Shown: positions 9,674 to 19,604, counted from the stretch's first letter. The stretch: 22,500 nt of DNA from Actinidia chinensis (GCA_009663005.1 VIGQ01000096.1:55001-77500); one strand, 5' to 3'. Notes: generated by a model from the sequence alone, not told the origin. Made by a program: numbers and translations.

Positions 9674-10950
9674 ATTGTTACATCCGTACCAAAATAAATA
9701 AATAAATAATAATACATGCCTCTTAAATAGTATGAACAATAAGTAAAAGTTATGAATACCCTTTACCCCTCTATATTTTGTTTTTTGCAATTATTTCACT
9801 TAGTTAAGAAATAATAAAATAAAATGGTTCGAACATTAATATCGAGAGAGAGTTTGTTTTGAACAAATATATGCCAATAAAGACAAAAATGGCCCGCGAA
9901 AGAAAGACTAGCAATCCCTTTGCTTGTGGGGCATACACACCGAAAAAAGGAGAATTGTAGAACCAAAATGCCCTGGTCCGGCTTTCCTAATATCTTGCTA
10001 TTTTCATTTTCACAATTATCACTATCTTTTCATGCTTTACCTTCTTGTAATTGTATTTGTCCTTGTGTAAAGTTAATCACAGTAGCAGGTGAGTTAACAC
10101 TTCTCAATTTTCATTAGAACACAGCCTACTAGCAAGGGCCACATTTTTGTAAAACAAACCAACAAAAGTAATGTTGCGATCTCGTGGGTGGGTTTAAAAT
10201 AATTGTTATTTTCTGTTATTTTACACATTTTCTATAGATAAAGAAGGCCAAGATGGGAGTGGTATAGGCAAAACTTATCAAGTAGATGAAGAATTTCAGT
10301 GGGGTCATGTTTTCGTCGGATAAAAGTTCTTAATCTTTTCATGAAAAATGATGTGGCCCCTTTTATTGGCTGGACACATGAGCACGTGTGGTCCCTCAAA
10401 ATACCACATAACTCTCATATTGGCTTTTCGGGGTAAGATTGTATCCTACTGAATACAATATGGTATGCTTAACTTTATATTTGTACCGTTCAAAAAAATA
10501 CTGACATTTGTAAGGTTTGTAACTGCCCCTATTGTCAGAATCGATGTTTTAATTAATAATTTTTTTTTTGAGTTTTTAAAGTTATTTTTGGTAATTTTTT
10601 TTTGCCTAAATGTTTTAATGATGGATCTTTCACTTAAATGTTATAGTTCCTTATCGATGAATGTCATAATTTTAAAGGATGTATAATAAAGTCCATGTTT
10701 TTTACTGTCTTTATTTACACTAATAAAATCCATTGAAATATTTATGGTAGAATATAGTAATAATCCAAATAATTTTTTAATACAACACCGGTATTGTACT
10801 TATCGTATCCAGTAGCGAAAATTAGTAACTTCGCAATTAAGCTGTCTTCACAACCGAGGGTAGAATAGGATGTGTAGCCATGAAAAGTTTTCGCGTTGCA
10901 CGTCTTTAAGAATATCTTTTTAATAGCTAAAGCAGTACATTATTTGACAC
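9674..10950. other. Intergenic, no gene recognised
   Basis: Simple AAATAAATAAATAAT repeats near 9692-9712. The 65-codon frame at 9920-10117 and the 73-codon frame at 10465-10686 have no recognisable features. A segment at about 10358-10420 (TTATTGGCTGGACACATGAG, then GTGTGGTCCCTCAAAATACCAC) resembles the tandem repeats at 12330-12474. Confidence 0.5.
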
Positions 10951-10955
10951 CCCCC

Positions 10956-11099
10956 TTTTTTTTGGGCACGGTGGTATAAAGCCGTGGTTTGGGCTCCCAG
11001 AATCCCTGACCCATTTATTGTCCGACTCCCCTGTCCCAATCTCCAACCGCCGACACCTGTTCCCTTCCCACCACCCCCCCCCCACCCCCCAACCCCCAC

Positions 11100-11130
<31 letters not shown>

Positions 11131-12309
11131 ACACCCCAGCCCCTACTCCTCCCCAACCCCCCAATTACTTCCCTTCCCCACTTTGGTCTATTAAAGTTTA
11201 GGATTTTTTGAATTTAGTCCTTGAACATGGAATTTGAATTTTTTTTTTTAAATTTAAAATGTTAAGATAGATTATTAATGATAAAACTCGAGATCATATT
11301 AGACTTAAGTTTTTAAAAAAACTTTTTAAGTTTGAATTTTTTTTAAAATGGGGGTATTTGTTTGGGGATTTTTTATTACTTTGGGTTAGATTTTTTTTCC
11401 AATAACTTTGTCACCGTTTGATAAAAAATTTAGATTTATTCGGTCCCTTCTTTCCAGAAGTAATTTCAAAAAGGTAAAATTTATTAATCTTATTCGAAAA
11501 AAATCATTAAAAAAATAAAAAAAGACTATAAAAATGATATTTTTTTATCATTATTTGATATTCTTTCAATTAAATAATAAAATATATTTTTTGACTCCCC
11601 TCGTTAGGAAGGAATCGACAAATATAATTTTTTGATTAAATTGTGAATTTTTTTTTTATAAAAGAAAAAAAACTCAAAAAAAAATATTCTTTTATAAAAA
11701 TATTCACCGTTTGACAAAAAGATATATTTTTTTTCGATTCCTCCTAATGATATGAGTCAAAAATATAATTTTTTAATTTATGTAAAAAAGATCATAATAC
11801 AAAAGAATATTATTTTTATATTATTATTTTTATTTTTAATGAAGTTTTTCGAATTAGATTACAAATTTTACCTTTTTATTTCTCGGAAAAAGAAGGACCG
11901 ATAATCATAAATTTTTTTTCAATATGAAAAAGTTATCGAAAAAAAATTTGACGAAAGTAATGAAAAAATCAAAACAAATACTCCCTCATACTCCTCACTT
12001 TTTTAAAAAATTCAACTTAAAATTTTTTTTTTTAAAACTTAGTCTGATATGGTCCTCGGTCTTTTACTCATTTAATGTTCTATCTCAACATTTCAAATTT
12101 AAAAAAAAAATCAAATTTCAACTGTTCAAAAGACTAAATGCAAAAAAAAATCTAAAACTTTAATTGACCATAGTGGGGAAAGGAAGTAAAGTTAATTGGG
12201 GGATGGGGACAGGTGTCGGTGCGCTGAAGAAAGAAACTGGTCCAGGGGAGTCGGACATATAAATTAGTCCAGGGGGTCGATCCTCTCTCGTGTGTTGTCC
12301 AAAAAAAAA
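10956..12309. mobile_element. Long fold-back transposon-like element (about 1.35 kb palindrome)
   Basis: Nearly the whole segment is two inverted arms meeting at about 11676. Matching points from outside in: TTTTTTTTGGGCA at 10956 with its partner ending at 12309; TGTCCGACTCCCCTG (11019-11033) with a perfect partner at 12243-12257; CCGACACCTGT (11050-11060) with 12209-12219; CTTCCCTTCCCCACT near 11169 with the complement near 12175; CGGTCC (11441) with GGACCG (11895-11900); GACTC...TTAGGA...GGAATCG (11593-11627) with the complement at 11735-11758. The loop is negligible. There is no credible coding sequence; open frames inside are low-complexity. Long arms fit a fold-back or Mutator-like non-autonomous element. 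No target duplication was recognised and the outermost 50 bp per arm are less alike. Confidence 0.82.
11061..11160 (+). repeat. C-rich expansion with a 29-base C run, left arm only
   Basis: Between the arm landmarks ACACCTGT and CCAATTA there are about 100 bp of C-runs interrupted by single A, T or G, including 29 consecutive C at 11102-11130. The corresponding place in the right arm (12197-12209) has only about 12 bp. The minus strand therefore has many long G-runs that could form G-quadruplexes, and the plus strand i-motifs. Open frames across it (10984-11211 plus, 10920-11156 minus) are poly-Pro and poly-Gly artefacts. The run length may be affected by sequencing error. Confidence 0.85.
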
Positions 12310-12329
12310 CGGTTCGCTTAATCACAGTG

Positions 12330-12474
12330 TTGTTAAGTTTTTATTATAGGACCTTGATTATTGGATGGCCACGCTAGAAGTGTGGCTCAAAAAACAACGG
12401 ATTCTTAATTTTCATTATAGGACCTTTATTATGGATGGCCACATGAGTAATGTGGTCTCAAAACACTGGATAAC
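12330..12474 (+). repeat. Tandem repeat, 2 x about 72 bp
   Basis: Unit 1 (about 12330-12403) and unit 2 (about 12404-12474) share TTATTATAGGACCTT, ATTATGGATGGCCAC, GTGTGG and CTCAAAA blocks. Each unit has a small CCAC...GTGG inverted motif. A related single copy appears at about 10358-10420, on the other side of the fold-back element. The open frame at 12365-12586 is a translation of this repeat. Confidence 0.7.
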
Positions 12475-13100
12475 TTATCCTTATTGGTTTTTTAGGTGGA
12501 CCAAAAACGGTGGTTTAGGGAATTGGTTGTGTTTTGGATTAATTTTTCAAAGTGGTCCGATTACTAGTCGCGATGTAGATACGTGACATGCCTTGGAAGA
12601 CGTTTCTACTCGTAAGCCATTCATTGAGCCGGACACGTATTTCGCATGCCCACTGTCCCACCAGATCAAGGTTTGAGAACGTCGAGTACATTAACTTGAT
12701 TTACGGCGAGCGATATTTAAAAAAAAAGAAAAAAAAAAGTAAGGTTGTTGTTTCTGGGGGGGCATAATTTATTATTTGATTGACAATCGCAATCTTCGTA
12801 ATTGGCAGATGATTAGGGTCCAATGTCAGAGAAATTTTGACCCTCGTACGGTTTTTGTTACGCAAGATCACAATATTAGCACAAATAGGGATGATAGTGA
12901 CTCTCAAATTGAATTGGTCCGGCCAAAACCGATCATTTGATACAAGAGTTTATTCCTTTTTTGCTCGATGAAAAAAAGTATAGTGTGAACGATAAAATAT
13001 CCATTGGATATTTTGATTCTTCACAACGATCAGATAGTATTTGACTGGGATCTAACTTTACCACGATTTTTAAAGTATCCAAACTCTGTTGAAATCAAAA
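12475..13100. other. Intergenic, no gene recognised
   Basis: Moderate GC in 12580-12900, with no credible open frame. A perfect interrupted palindrome (10-bp arms, AAAATATCCA and its complement, one base between) lies at 12994-13014. Confidence 0.5.
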
Positions 13101-13104
13101 TTAT

Positions 13105-13536
13105 ATTTTGCTATCTACCGTTGAAATTCATTTGAATTAATCTAAACGGTTAAAATTTATTTATTATTTACAAAAAATATCATTCATTCTTCTCAAAATG
13201 TAGGCCCCCACAGATATTATTATCAATAACAAAAAATCTCTAACAATTGACATATTTTTTAATCATTAGATCATTTTTAGTAATGGAACCCAAAAAAATA
13301 ACTAAAACACATCTTCTTTTTTTATCATTTCTCCTAAAATTAGCATTTTTTTTAAAATCATTATAGTTTTTCAATTATTCTTCATTTTGGTAGTAATATA
13401 CATTTATATATACATGTAATGTATCTTTATCCTGACATTTATATCTTAGTGTCTTTTTAGATTGTAAAACTCTAACAAGTACGCCTAAGAGGTGAAATTT
13501 TTATTGTAATACCCTGTGGGCACGGGTAATTACTAG
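13105..13536 (+). mobile_element. Helitron-like element, copy B, with 3' hairpin and CTAG-T end
   Basis: Aligned by eye with 750-1173 over about 430 bp. The 3' end is well kept: a stem-loop at 13510-13528 (TACCC-GTG / CACGGGTA, one bulged base, GG loop) followed by AATTACTAG and then T. This is the classical Helitron 3' signature of a short GC-rich hairpin about 10 bp before CTRR, inserted next to T. An inner inverted pair ACCGTT / AACGGT (about 13118-13152) also fits known non-autonomous families. No Rep/helicase coding sequence is present. The 5' end is not resolved and may lie upstream of 13105. Confidence 0.62.
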
Positions 13537-13564
13537 TGTGTGTATATATATATATATATATATA
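13537..13564. repeat. GT/TA microsatellite
   Basis: TGTGTGTATATATATATA-type run immediately after the Helitron-like 3' end. Confidence 0.8.
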
Positions 13565-15150
13565 AAATAAAGAGATTAGGAGATGAAGAATGTGATACTG
13601 AAACTTGTTGAATTGATATTAGAATATATGATGTATAAATTAGATTGTAAATGATTGTAATATGTGATGTATTTAAAATATTTTCTGTGAAGTAGTTGAA
13701 GTAAATTAAAAATTGATAAAAAAGTTGGTTTTAAATATTTTTTCTTTTTAAGATTCAAGTATCAGGTATTCTCAAATTACCCGATACGATACCCGCTAGG
13801 TTGAGACGGGGATGGAGATAGAGTAAATTTATGTATGGTATGTAGAAAGGTCCCCCAATTTATCTTCTACTCATTGTATACCCTAAGCACAGTCATTTGG
13901 TTTACGAAGTAAAATCATTCTCCAATTTTGTTGGTTCATCCAACAGTGAGCGGTTAAACGTTTTTTTCACTGTACATTGTAATATTTTCAATTTGATAGT
14001 AAAAAGATTGTAGTTCATGATTTCGTTGGATATTGGTGGTGATATGAAATTGAGTGCAAATATATTTTATCCAGCAAACAAAATGCTCAAACGTAACTCT
14101 ATAAAAATTGATGAAATAATAAAATGAGTCCATACATTTGTTGGAATCATTTTCCCCAAAATCATACACAATGGGAACATGTTACGTTTAGGGGAGTTGG
14201 TTTTTTTGCACGATTCAATGCATATGAACTATGAATCATGGGCTACGAGGATAAAGTTTGATCTTCCTGGTTAATTTAAATACATTTTTAGACATTGGTA
14301 TAATGATATATGGTTCGGATTCTATTTGGAATGCCCGTGTAGTTTTCTCGATGTGGGCCTCTAAGTTTGGGCCACCCCATTAATTTCATGCAAAAAAATA
14401 CTCTTAAATTAAATGAACTAGTAGTAGTAAGCCACCAAGTAAAACATATTTATTAGAAAAGAATATTCATAGACGATTTCAATATACAGACTGTTTAATT
14501 TTTGAAAGATAAATATGATCTGATACGTGGACTAGGAATGTAATCATTTGAATTTTTTATATGAATGAACGGATTTACTCATAAATGATTTTGAAGAATG
14601 AAGTTGGGCCCACTATACAGTTGATAAGGACTCTCCAAGTCGACGTTAGCTTGCTTGGTACTTTGAAGATTGTGTTGACACCTATAAAAAATATTTGGAT
14701 CTATAAATATTCATAATCGGATTTTGGTGAGCTTTTAGATACATTTTTTGGATGATGATTTTTATTCTATACTATTCATTTAATGCATTTCGTATTTTGT
14801 CCTATTATACATATTTTGTATAAATTTTTAAATGTTTTCTAGAAAGAAGAATGTAAAAAGGTAAATGGATGGGTAGGGGCAAATACTGAAAATGAGCCAA
14901 AAGTGTGAGACTTTTTAGTAATCTTGTGTAATAGGAGAAAACTTGTAGTGCATTTGATTAAGAAGAGAGTTGTAAAAAATCATGTCACCACTGATTGAGG
15001 TTCGGACTGGCCTCCTATAGTTTATTTTAGATTTTTTAACTGCTTTGATTTAAGCCCTTTCGATTTAGTAAATTTTTTTCAAATCATTTTATTTTTTATT
15101 ATTTGTCCTCTTAACGAGAAGAATTTAAAAATTCAAACAAAATTATTTAA
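13565..15150. other. Intergenic, no gene recognised
   Basis: AT-rich throughout. At 13765-13830 a short GC-richer stretch with ACCCGATAC and GGGGATGGAGA motifs resembles pieces of plant hAT MITEs, but I could not find ends. The minus-strand frame at 13954-14169 has no known domain. No RNA gene seen. Confidence 0.5.
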
Positions 15151-15156
15151 ATTTAA

Positions 15157-15171
15157 AAAAAAAAAAAAAAT
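15157..15171. repeat. A homopolymer
   Basis: An A-run of about 15-16 bases after an A/T-rich stretch. No target duplication or retroposon body was identified around it. Confidence 0.7.
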
Positions 15172-15339
15172 CATAACTAAAGACAAAAAATAGGTAATTT
15201 GTCAAGATAAGATATTGTGTCTAGTGAGCGTTCTTTCAAATTAAATAAAAAAAATATATTTCAATTTCTCTCGTGTAACTAAAATTGAAAAAATATCAAA
15301 TTTGGATAATAATGGGTTAAAAAAAATCCCTAATTAAAA

Positions 15340-15790
15340 GTTGGTAAATACTGGTGACCAAATTGCAATTGGATTATTTGTTTAGGATCGGGCTACAACA
15401 CAATTTTCCAGTTACCTGTCAACTCTGGCCCACCAAACCTCAGAAAGTGTGCATTTCGGTGGCCGCTAAGGGGTGTGTGCGCGTCCACGCCCTTCCAAAG
15501 GCGGTAAGATCTCTTTCTTGCTGGAATCCAATACAGAGAACGATCCATTCCCGGTTGATTTATTCAAAACAACGTAACCAAACGGGACCCCACATAGCTC
15601 GTGAAAATGACCATTTTGCCCCGTTTCACCATTGACTTTGGTGCCGATCGTTTTTCTGTTGCCCCTCCACCAACCCTCTAAAACGGACGGCTTTTTTCCT
15701 AGGACAACAAAATTTGAGCATCATGCTCAAATGACCAAAATACCCCTAGCACCTGGTTATAAAGGCCCGTTCAGATTAGTTTTTTTTTAA
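15340..15790 (+). other. GC-richer patch with palindrome and TATA-like site
   Basis: Composition changes sharply from the flanks. The 93-codon plus-strand frame at 15354-15635 has no recognisable domain. A perfect 21-bp interrupted palindrome (ATTTGAGCAT, C, ATGCTCAAAT) is at 15712-15732. A TATAAAG motif follows at about 15760-15766. The phrases ACCATTTTGCCCC and ACCAAAATACCCCT are of the sort common in plant upstream regions. It may be promoter-like or the remains of a gene, but no function can be given. Confidence 0.3.
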
Positions 15791-16777
15791 CCCCTTTTAA
15801 ATCTCAGGTGAAAAAGCTTATATATTTTAACTAACTCAAATGGCCTAATTAGGGTTGTCCAAAAAAATCATCAACTATAAACCGATATAGACATTCCAAA
15901 CAATAAAATTTTTAGTTGATTTTTTGTAACGATTGTTCAATTTCTGTCTTAAATAATTAAAAAAACATTGAATATGGTTCGGTTCACGCATCTGGATTTA
16001 AATCTAGAACTAAGTTTCAAAAAAATGAACTGAACTACTTTTCATTTTTAGTTAATTTTTATATAAAAAAATTGTATTAACGTTTTCACGTATTAATAAT
16101 TAATTCAAAATTAATTACTTTAATATGCCACTGTGGTTGTTATATTGGTTAGTTACAATTTAGGTGGAGTGTTTGGGGTGCAAAGCTAGTGAGCAACAAC
16201 TTGGGGCTATATAATAAGGGAGAGTTAGGTAAAATTGGAGATCAGAATATGCATTTTGGGGTGATAATTTTTTATAGAATAGAAATATACATTAGAAATT
16301 TACGGACAAAATGATATGGCTCATTTATCTATCCATAAATAAAAATAAAATATTTTTTAATTATAAAAATACCCTTAATCATCTTGTTATGCATTGATTT
16401 ATGTATGAAAATTACGTATGTATAGTATTTTTAATTTTATATGGCAGAGAGGGGTTGGGTTAGGCATGGGACAAGTGGCATATTGGATGTATGGTGGACA
16501 GGTGGATGAGTGGGAAAGACGCTTACTATACTCCTTTTATAGGAAATAATTGTATGAAAGGTGGGTTTGGATGGGGATTTTGGTTGCTAACCAATTTTGA
16601 TTAGTTTGCCTTCACGCAACCTTTAGGTCAATTCCCATTTGGTTGACTTGAATTGCGTCCATTTTATTTGACAATAATGCCCTTTTTTTTATTAAAGTTT
16701 GGTATGTGTAGAAAGGAAAAAATAAAGCAAAGAAAAAGTAAATTGTTTTTTGATAACTAAATTCTATCTACTCGAAC
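15791..16777. other. AT-rich intergenic, nothing firm
   Basis: No open frame of note. A GTGTTTGGGGTGC motif near 16170 and a GGGTTTGGATGGGG motif near 16563 look like MITE ends, but no matching inverted ends were found. Confidence 0.5.
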
Positions 16778-17096
16778 ATTTCCGCATCCCATTTTTTGTC
16801 TTATAAAAAATGACCCCACTTGGAGCTCTGATTTTGTGGCACGGCTGAACAAAGCAGTGGCACGGTCCTACCTATTTAAAGTTTGGGAATAGCGAGGGTT
16901 TGCACCCCCGATGCTCTAATCATTGGCGTTACCCCATAAAACTCGCTCACGTCTCTAGCTATCCTGAGAGAAATTTCAGAGGGAACCAACTACTAGAGAT
17001 CGATTAGTCTTTTGCCTCTATACCCAAGGAAATTTTTGAAGGGAACTAGTACTAACAGTTCGATTAGTCTTTCGCCCCTATACCCAAGTCAGACGA
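16778..17096 (-). pseudogene. Fragment of nuclear 25S (large subunit) rRNA gene, rearranged
   Basis: On the minus strand this matches a conserved stretch of plant 25S rRNA that I recognise from memory. Read on the plus strand (antisense), landmarks in the right order are CCGCATC (16782), CACTTGGAGCTC (16817), GAACAAAGCAGTGGCACGGT, CCTATTTAAAGTTTG (16871), CCCCCGATG, CTCTAATCATTGGC (16915), TAGCTATCCTGAG (16956), AGGGAACCA (16980), CGATTAGTCTTTCGCCCCTA (17060) and TACCCAAGTCAGACGA (17081-17096). Only about 260 bp of rRNA is represented in a gene of roughly 3.4 kb, so it cannot make a ribosomal RNA. About 60 bp near the end is present twice. Many differences from the expected sequence are C-to-T or G-to-A, often at CpG. 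It is nuclear 25S rather than plastid 23S by its sequence. The left boundary fades gradually. Confidence 0.85.
16970..17088. repeat. Tandem duplication inside the 25S fragment, 59 + 60 bp
   Basis: Unit 1 (16970-17028) and unit 2 (17029-17088) both run from GAAATTT to TACCCAAG across the same part of 25S rRNA, joined head to tail. They differ at several positions, and each is closer to the expected rRNA sequence at some sites, so the duplication is not recent. Confidence 0.85.
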
Positions 17097-17109
17097 TCAA
17101 TCCCCTCGT

Positions 17110-17380
17110 CCACATGGGGGCATTCGGTGCAAAGCAATTTATGAAATACGTGAAATTCGTGGAGATAAATTTTGTGAAATGTGTTGGAATGTAGTTTTCA
17201 AAAATTATTTACGGAATAGTTTCAAAAATACGTTTGAAAGATTTCATCGTTTTCATTTTGAGTGAAATTATTTTTCAAAACCTTTTGATATTTTTTCGTA
17301 TTTTTTATAAACTTTTTTATAAAATAATTTGTGAGAACAAGATATGAAATCAAGTAACCAAACGAAGTTTAATGCAGTTC
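17110..17380. other. AT-rich sequence, weak inverted-end candidate
   Basis: ATTCGGTGCAAAGCAATTTATGAAAT near 17119 and the complement of GAAATCAAGTAACCAAACGAAG (17346-17367) agree at scattered positions, which may mark an old MITE next to the rRNA fragment. No gene seen. Confidence 0.22.
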
Positions 17381-17414
17381 TTTTCAATAAAACAAAAAAT
17401 AGAAAGAAAATTTA

Positions 17415-17625
17415 TAGGGTATTTGTTATAACTGAACTTACGTTAAAATTAATTATTCAAAAGCATTAGTTGAAAAATATCAAAATGAATTTTTTAAAAA
17501 ATTTTTTTTAATTTTTTAAAATATTTTTGACTTATAAACATAAGGTATGACAACTCTAACACAATTTTTAAGATAGAAAAAAAAAAATTAAAATTGCTGC
17601 TAAAAAAACTACACCAAACAACCTG
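17415..17625. mobile_element. Tourist-like MITE candidate, TTA target duplication
   Basis: The left TAGGGTATTTGTTAT (17415-17429) and the inverse of the right ACACCAAACAACCTG (17611-17625) match at 10 of 15 positions without gaps. TTA flanks both sides (17412-17414 and 17626-17628). The length of 211 bp and the A/T-rich non-coding interior fit a PIF/Harbinger MITE. Confidence 0.5.
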
Positions 17626-17629
17626 TTAA

Positions 17630-17940
17630 CCAAGTAGGTATTTATTTTTCTATTTCTATTTAGAAAAGGAAGGGGGAATCAGGTTCAAGTGCTTTGTACA
17701 AGTAAACTAGGGCCCAATGGCTACTTTTTCTTAGTCATGCCGACTTGGGGGAGTACTTTTTTATAAAGTTCATATATCCTTGTAGTCAAAACCAGATAAT
17801 ATAATCCCTGATTATATATTTTAATTGTTTTCTAAAGCCAATAACTCCAAATTCTATGCCTTTTGCTTGAGGATTTGGTACAATTTGTTTAAATAATTAG
17901 GACAAAAGGTGCAAGATGGACATAGTTCTCATTTCACCTC
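17630..17940. other. Intergenic spacer
   Basis: No gene or clear repeat. A GGTTCAAGTG motif at about 17682 recalls an internal tRNA/SINE B box, but no cloverleaf or A box was found. Confidence 0.5.
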
Positions 17941-17945
17941 TTTTA

Positions 17946-18187
17946 GGGTGTGTTTGGAACCTAACGAAAGAAATGAAAAAAAAAAAAAAAAATCCCCTTA
18001 CTTGTTGGGTCCTAGTTTTTAGGAGTGAAAATAAGTAAAATTATTATCCTCCTCATTGAAATTTATTTACACAGTATTCCCTCCTACTTTTTATTATTTA
18101 TTTAAGTTATTTTATTATTTTTCCTCTTCTTTTAAAAAAAATACTTTATTTCTTATTTTTTTCTTTTCACGAGTTCTAAACGTAGCT
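17946..18187. mobile_element. Tourist-like MITE candidate
   Basis: The left end GGGTGTGTTTGGAACCT follows TTA (17943-17945), a common Tourist-type terminus. The complement of the right end reads AGCTACGTTTAGAACTC, sharing GTTT-GAAC and several other positions. A-run and T-run subterminal tracts are also complementary. The right flank is TTG, one change from TTA. Interior non-coding, total about 242 bp. Confidence 0.5.
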
Positions 18188-18189
18188 TT

Positions 18190-19280
18190 GTTTGCCTCAG
18201 GATGATGTCATTTATAAGACTAGTTAGCCTCTTTCTTTAAATATTGTTATCAACGCACACTACCAACACTTTTGTTAGAAAATTAGTAAAATATGAATAG
18301 AAAGTGAAAACAATCAAATAAATACATTCATTTGGCCATAAATATTTCATTCATTTGACATGTTGCATTCAAAATAAAGAAGGTTATCTAGTAGATTCAG
18401 CAAAATCTTTACAATATACTGTCAACACCAGTATTTTATATATATAAGGTATACTTTTCTCATACGAGAGAGCGTTTGTACATTTGTTTGCACAAATATT
18501 TAGGTTAATAGCATTTTTTAAATCTTGATTAGTATACAAGAGCCACTAAATAATTCTTCTTATAGAACATTATTTAGTGCTCCAAGAGCAATGCTTATCC
18601 TTTCACTTTAAAATGTGGGTCTATTGAATAATAAATACAGTGAAAATCACTTTGTGAACACAATTTTTTATTCCTTCAATTCCAAGTTCACAAATTAATT
18701 TATGCTTCATTTGCCATGAATTAAAGCCATCCAATGTAAAACTCATTTATTTCCAAGAAACATGATCTTATGTTTTGAACATCCTACCTATCTCCTACTT
18801 TTCTTTCATGGGTTTATCTCTTTTATTTACAATGGAGCCCTTACCTTATTTATAGAGCGAGATTCCATTCATTTGTTTGTTCACTAGATTACATATTTAT
18901 TTCAACAACTAGGAGTTGTATTTTGCCAAAAACAAATGAAGCTCTATCAAATAACCTTGATATGTTTGAGATAGTGAAAGTTAGCAACTCTATTTTTGAA
19001 TTATTCGTCTTTAGAGTCCTTTGGTGGCATATTTTCATGGACAAATTGATAGTTTTGATAGCCGATTTTTTTAGAAGAGAACTCTAAAAAGGGATGTGAA
19101 AAGTATTGGGCAAAAGAAATCACAGTGAAAATATTTAACATAAATGCGTTTCGATTGTTTTTTATATTTAAATTTGGGGCATTTTTGTCATTTTAGTAGA
19201 AAAGAAATCAGAATTTAAACGAAAACAACCACATACGCAGAGACTTGAGCCAGATCCCAAAATTTAGTTGATTACTTTGT
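18190..19280. other. Intergenic, with a short perfect hairpin
   Basis: No credible open frame. The hairpin is formed by GAGCCACTAAATAAT (18540-18554) and ATTATTTAGTGCTC (18569-18582): 14 paired bases with one bulged C and a 14-base loop. The remainder is AT-rich with nothing recognised. Confidence 0.5.
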
Positions 19281-19380
19281 TTCGGTTCCGTAATTACGCA
19301 CTTATTATGTTGTTTGGATGGTCGGAAGAAGGCGTGTTCGCGTTTCAGTGGTCGGGGCTTTTGCCAACGTAGACCACTCT

Positions 19381-19470
19381 TTCGGGAGGTTCGTTGTCCA
19401 CCGACGCGTGTGCGTTAGTGTGAGGAAACGGACCGGCCATCGACGGTCAAACGAAGCTGGTTACTCGCTA
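19381..19470 (+). repeat. GC-rich dispersed repeat, copy 1
   Basis: GTTGTCCACCGAC, CGTGTGCGT, GACCGG, CGGTC and ACGAAGCT occur in this order and again at 21727-21815. It lies in a wider GC-rich patch (19315-19505) with a 60-codon Arg/Val-rich open frame (19318-19500). The open frame is not kept in copy 2, so a coding role is unlikely. Confidence 0.6.
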
Positions 19471-19604
19471 TTGGAATTCGAAGTTTCCTACACAAGGTGA
19501 CCCCGTGGAGTTTGATATTTTTATATAGGTCGGTTTGGGTTAAGCTAAAAGAAATTATTTTTTAAAAAAATTATATAAAAAATCACAAGTTTTAATTACA
19601 AAAA

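Noticed and set aside
10984..11211. Proline-rich protein on the plus strand and glycine-rich protein on the minus strand (10920-11156)
   Set aside because: Both are translations of the C-run expansion in the fold-back arm.
12365..12586. 73-codon frame with Trp/Lys-rich peptide
   Set aside because: It is a translation of the 72-bp tandem repeat and its flank.
16880..16930. Possible tRNA-like segment with GGGTTTGCACCCC
   Set aside because: It is explained by the antisense 25S rRNA fragment.
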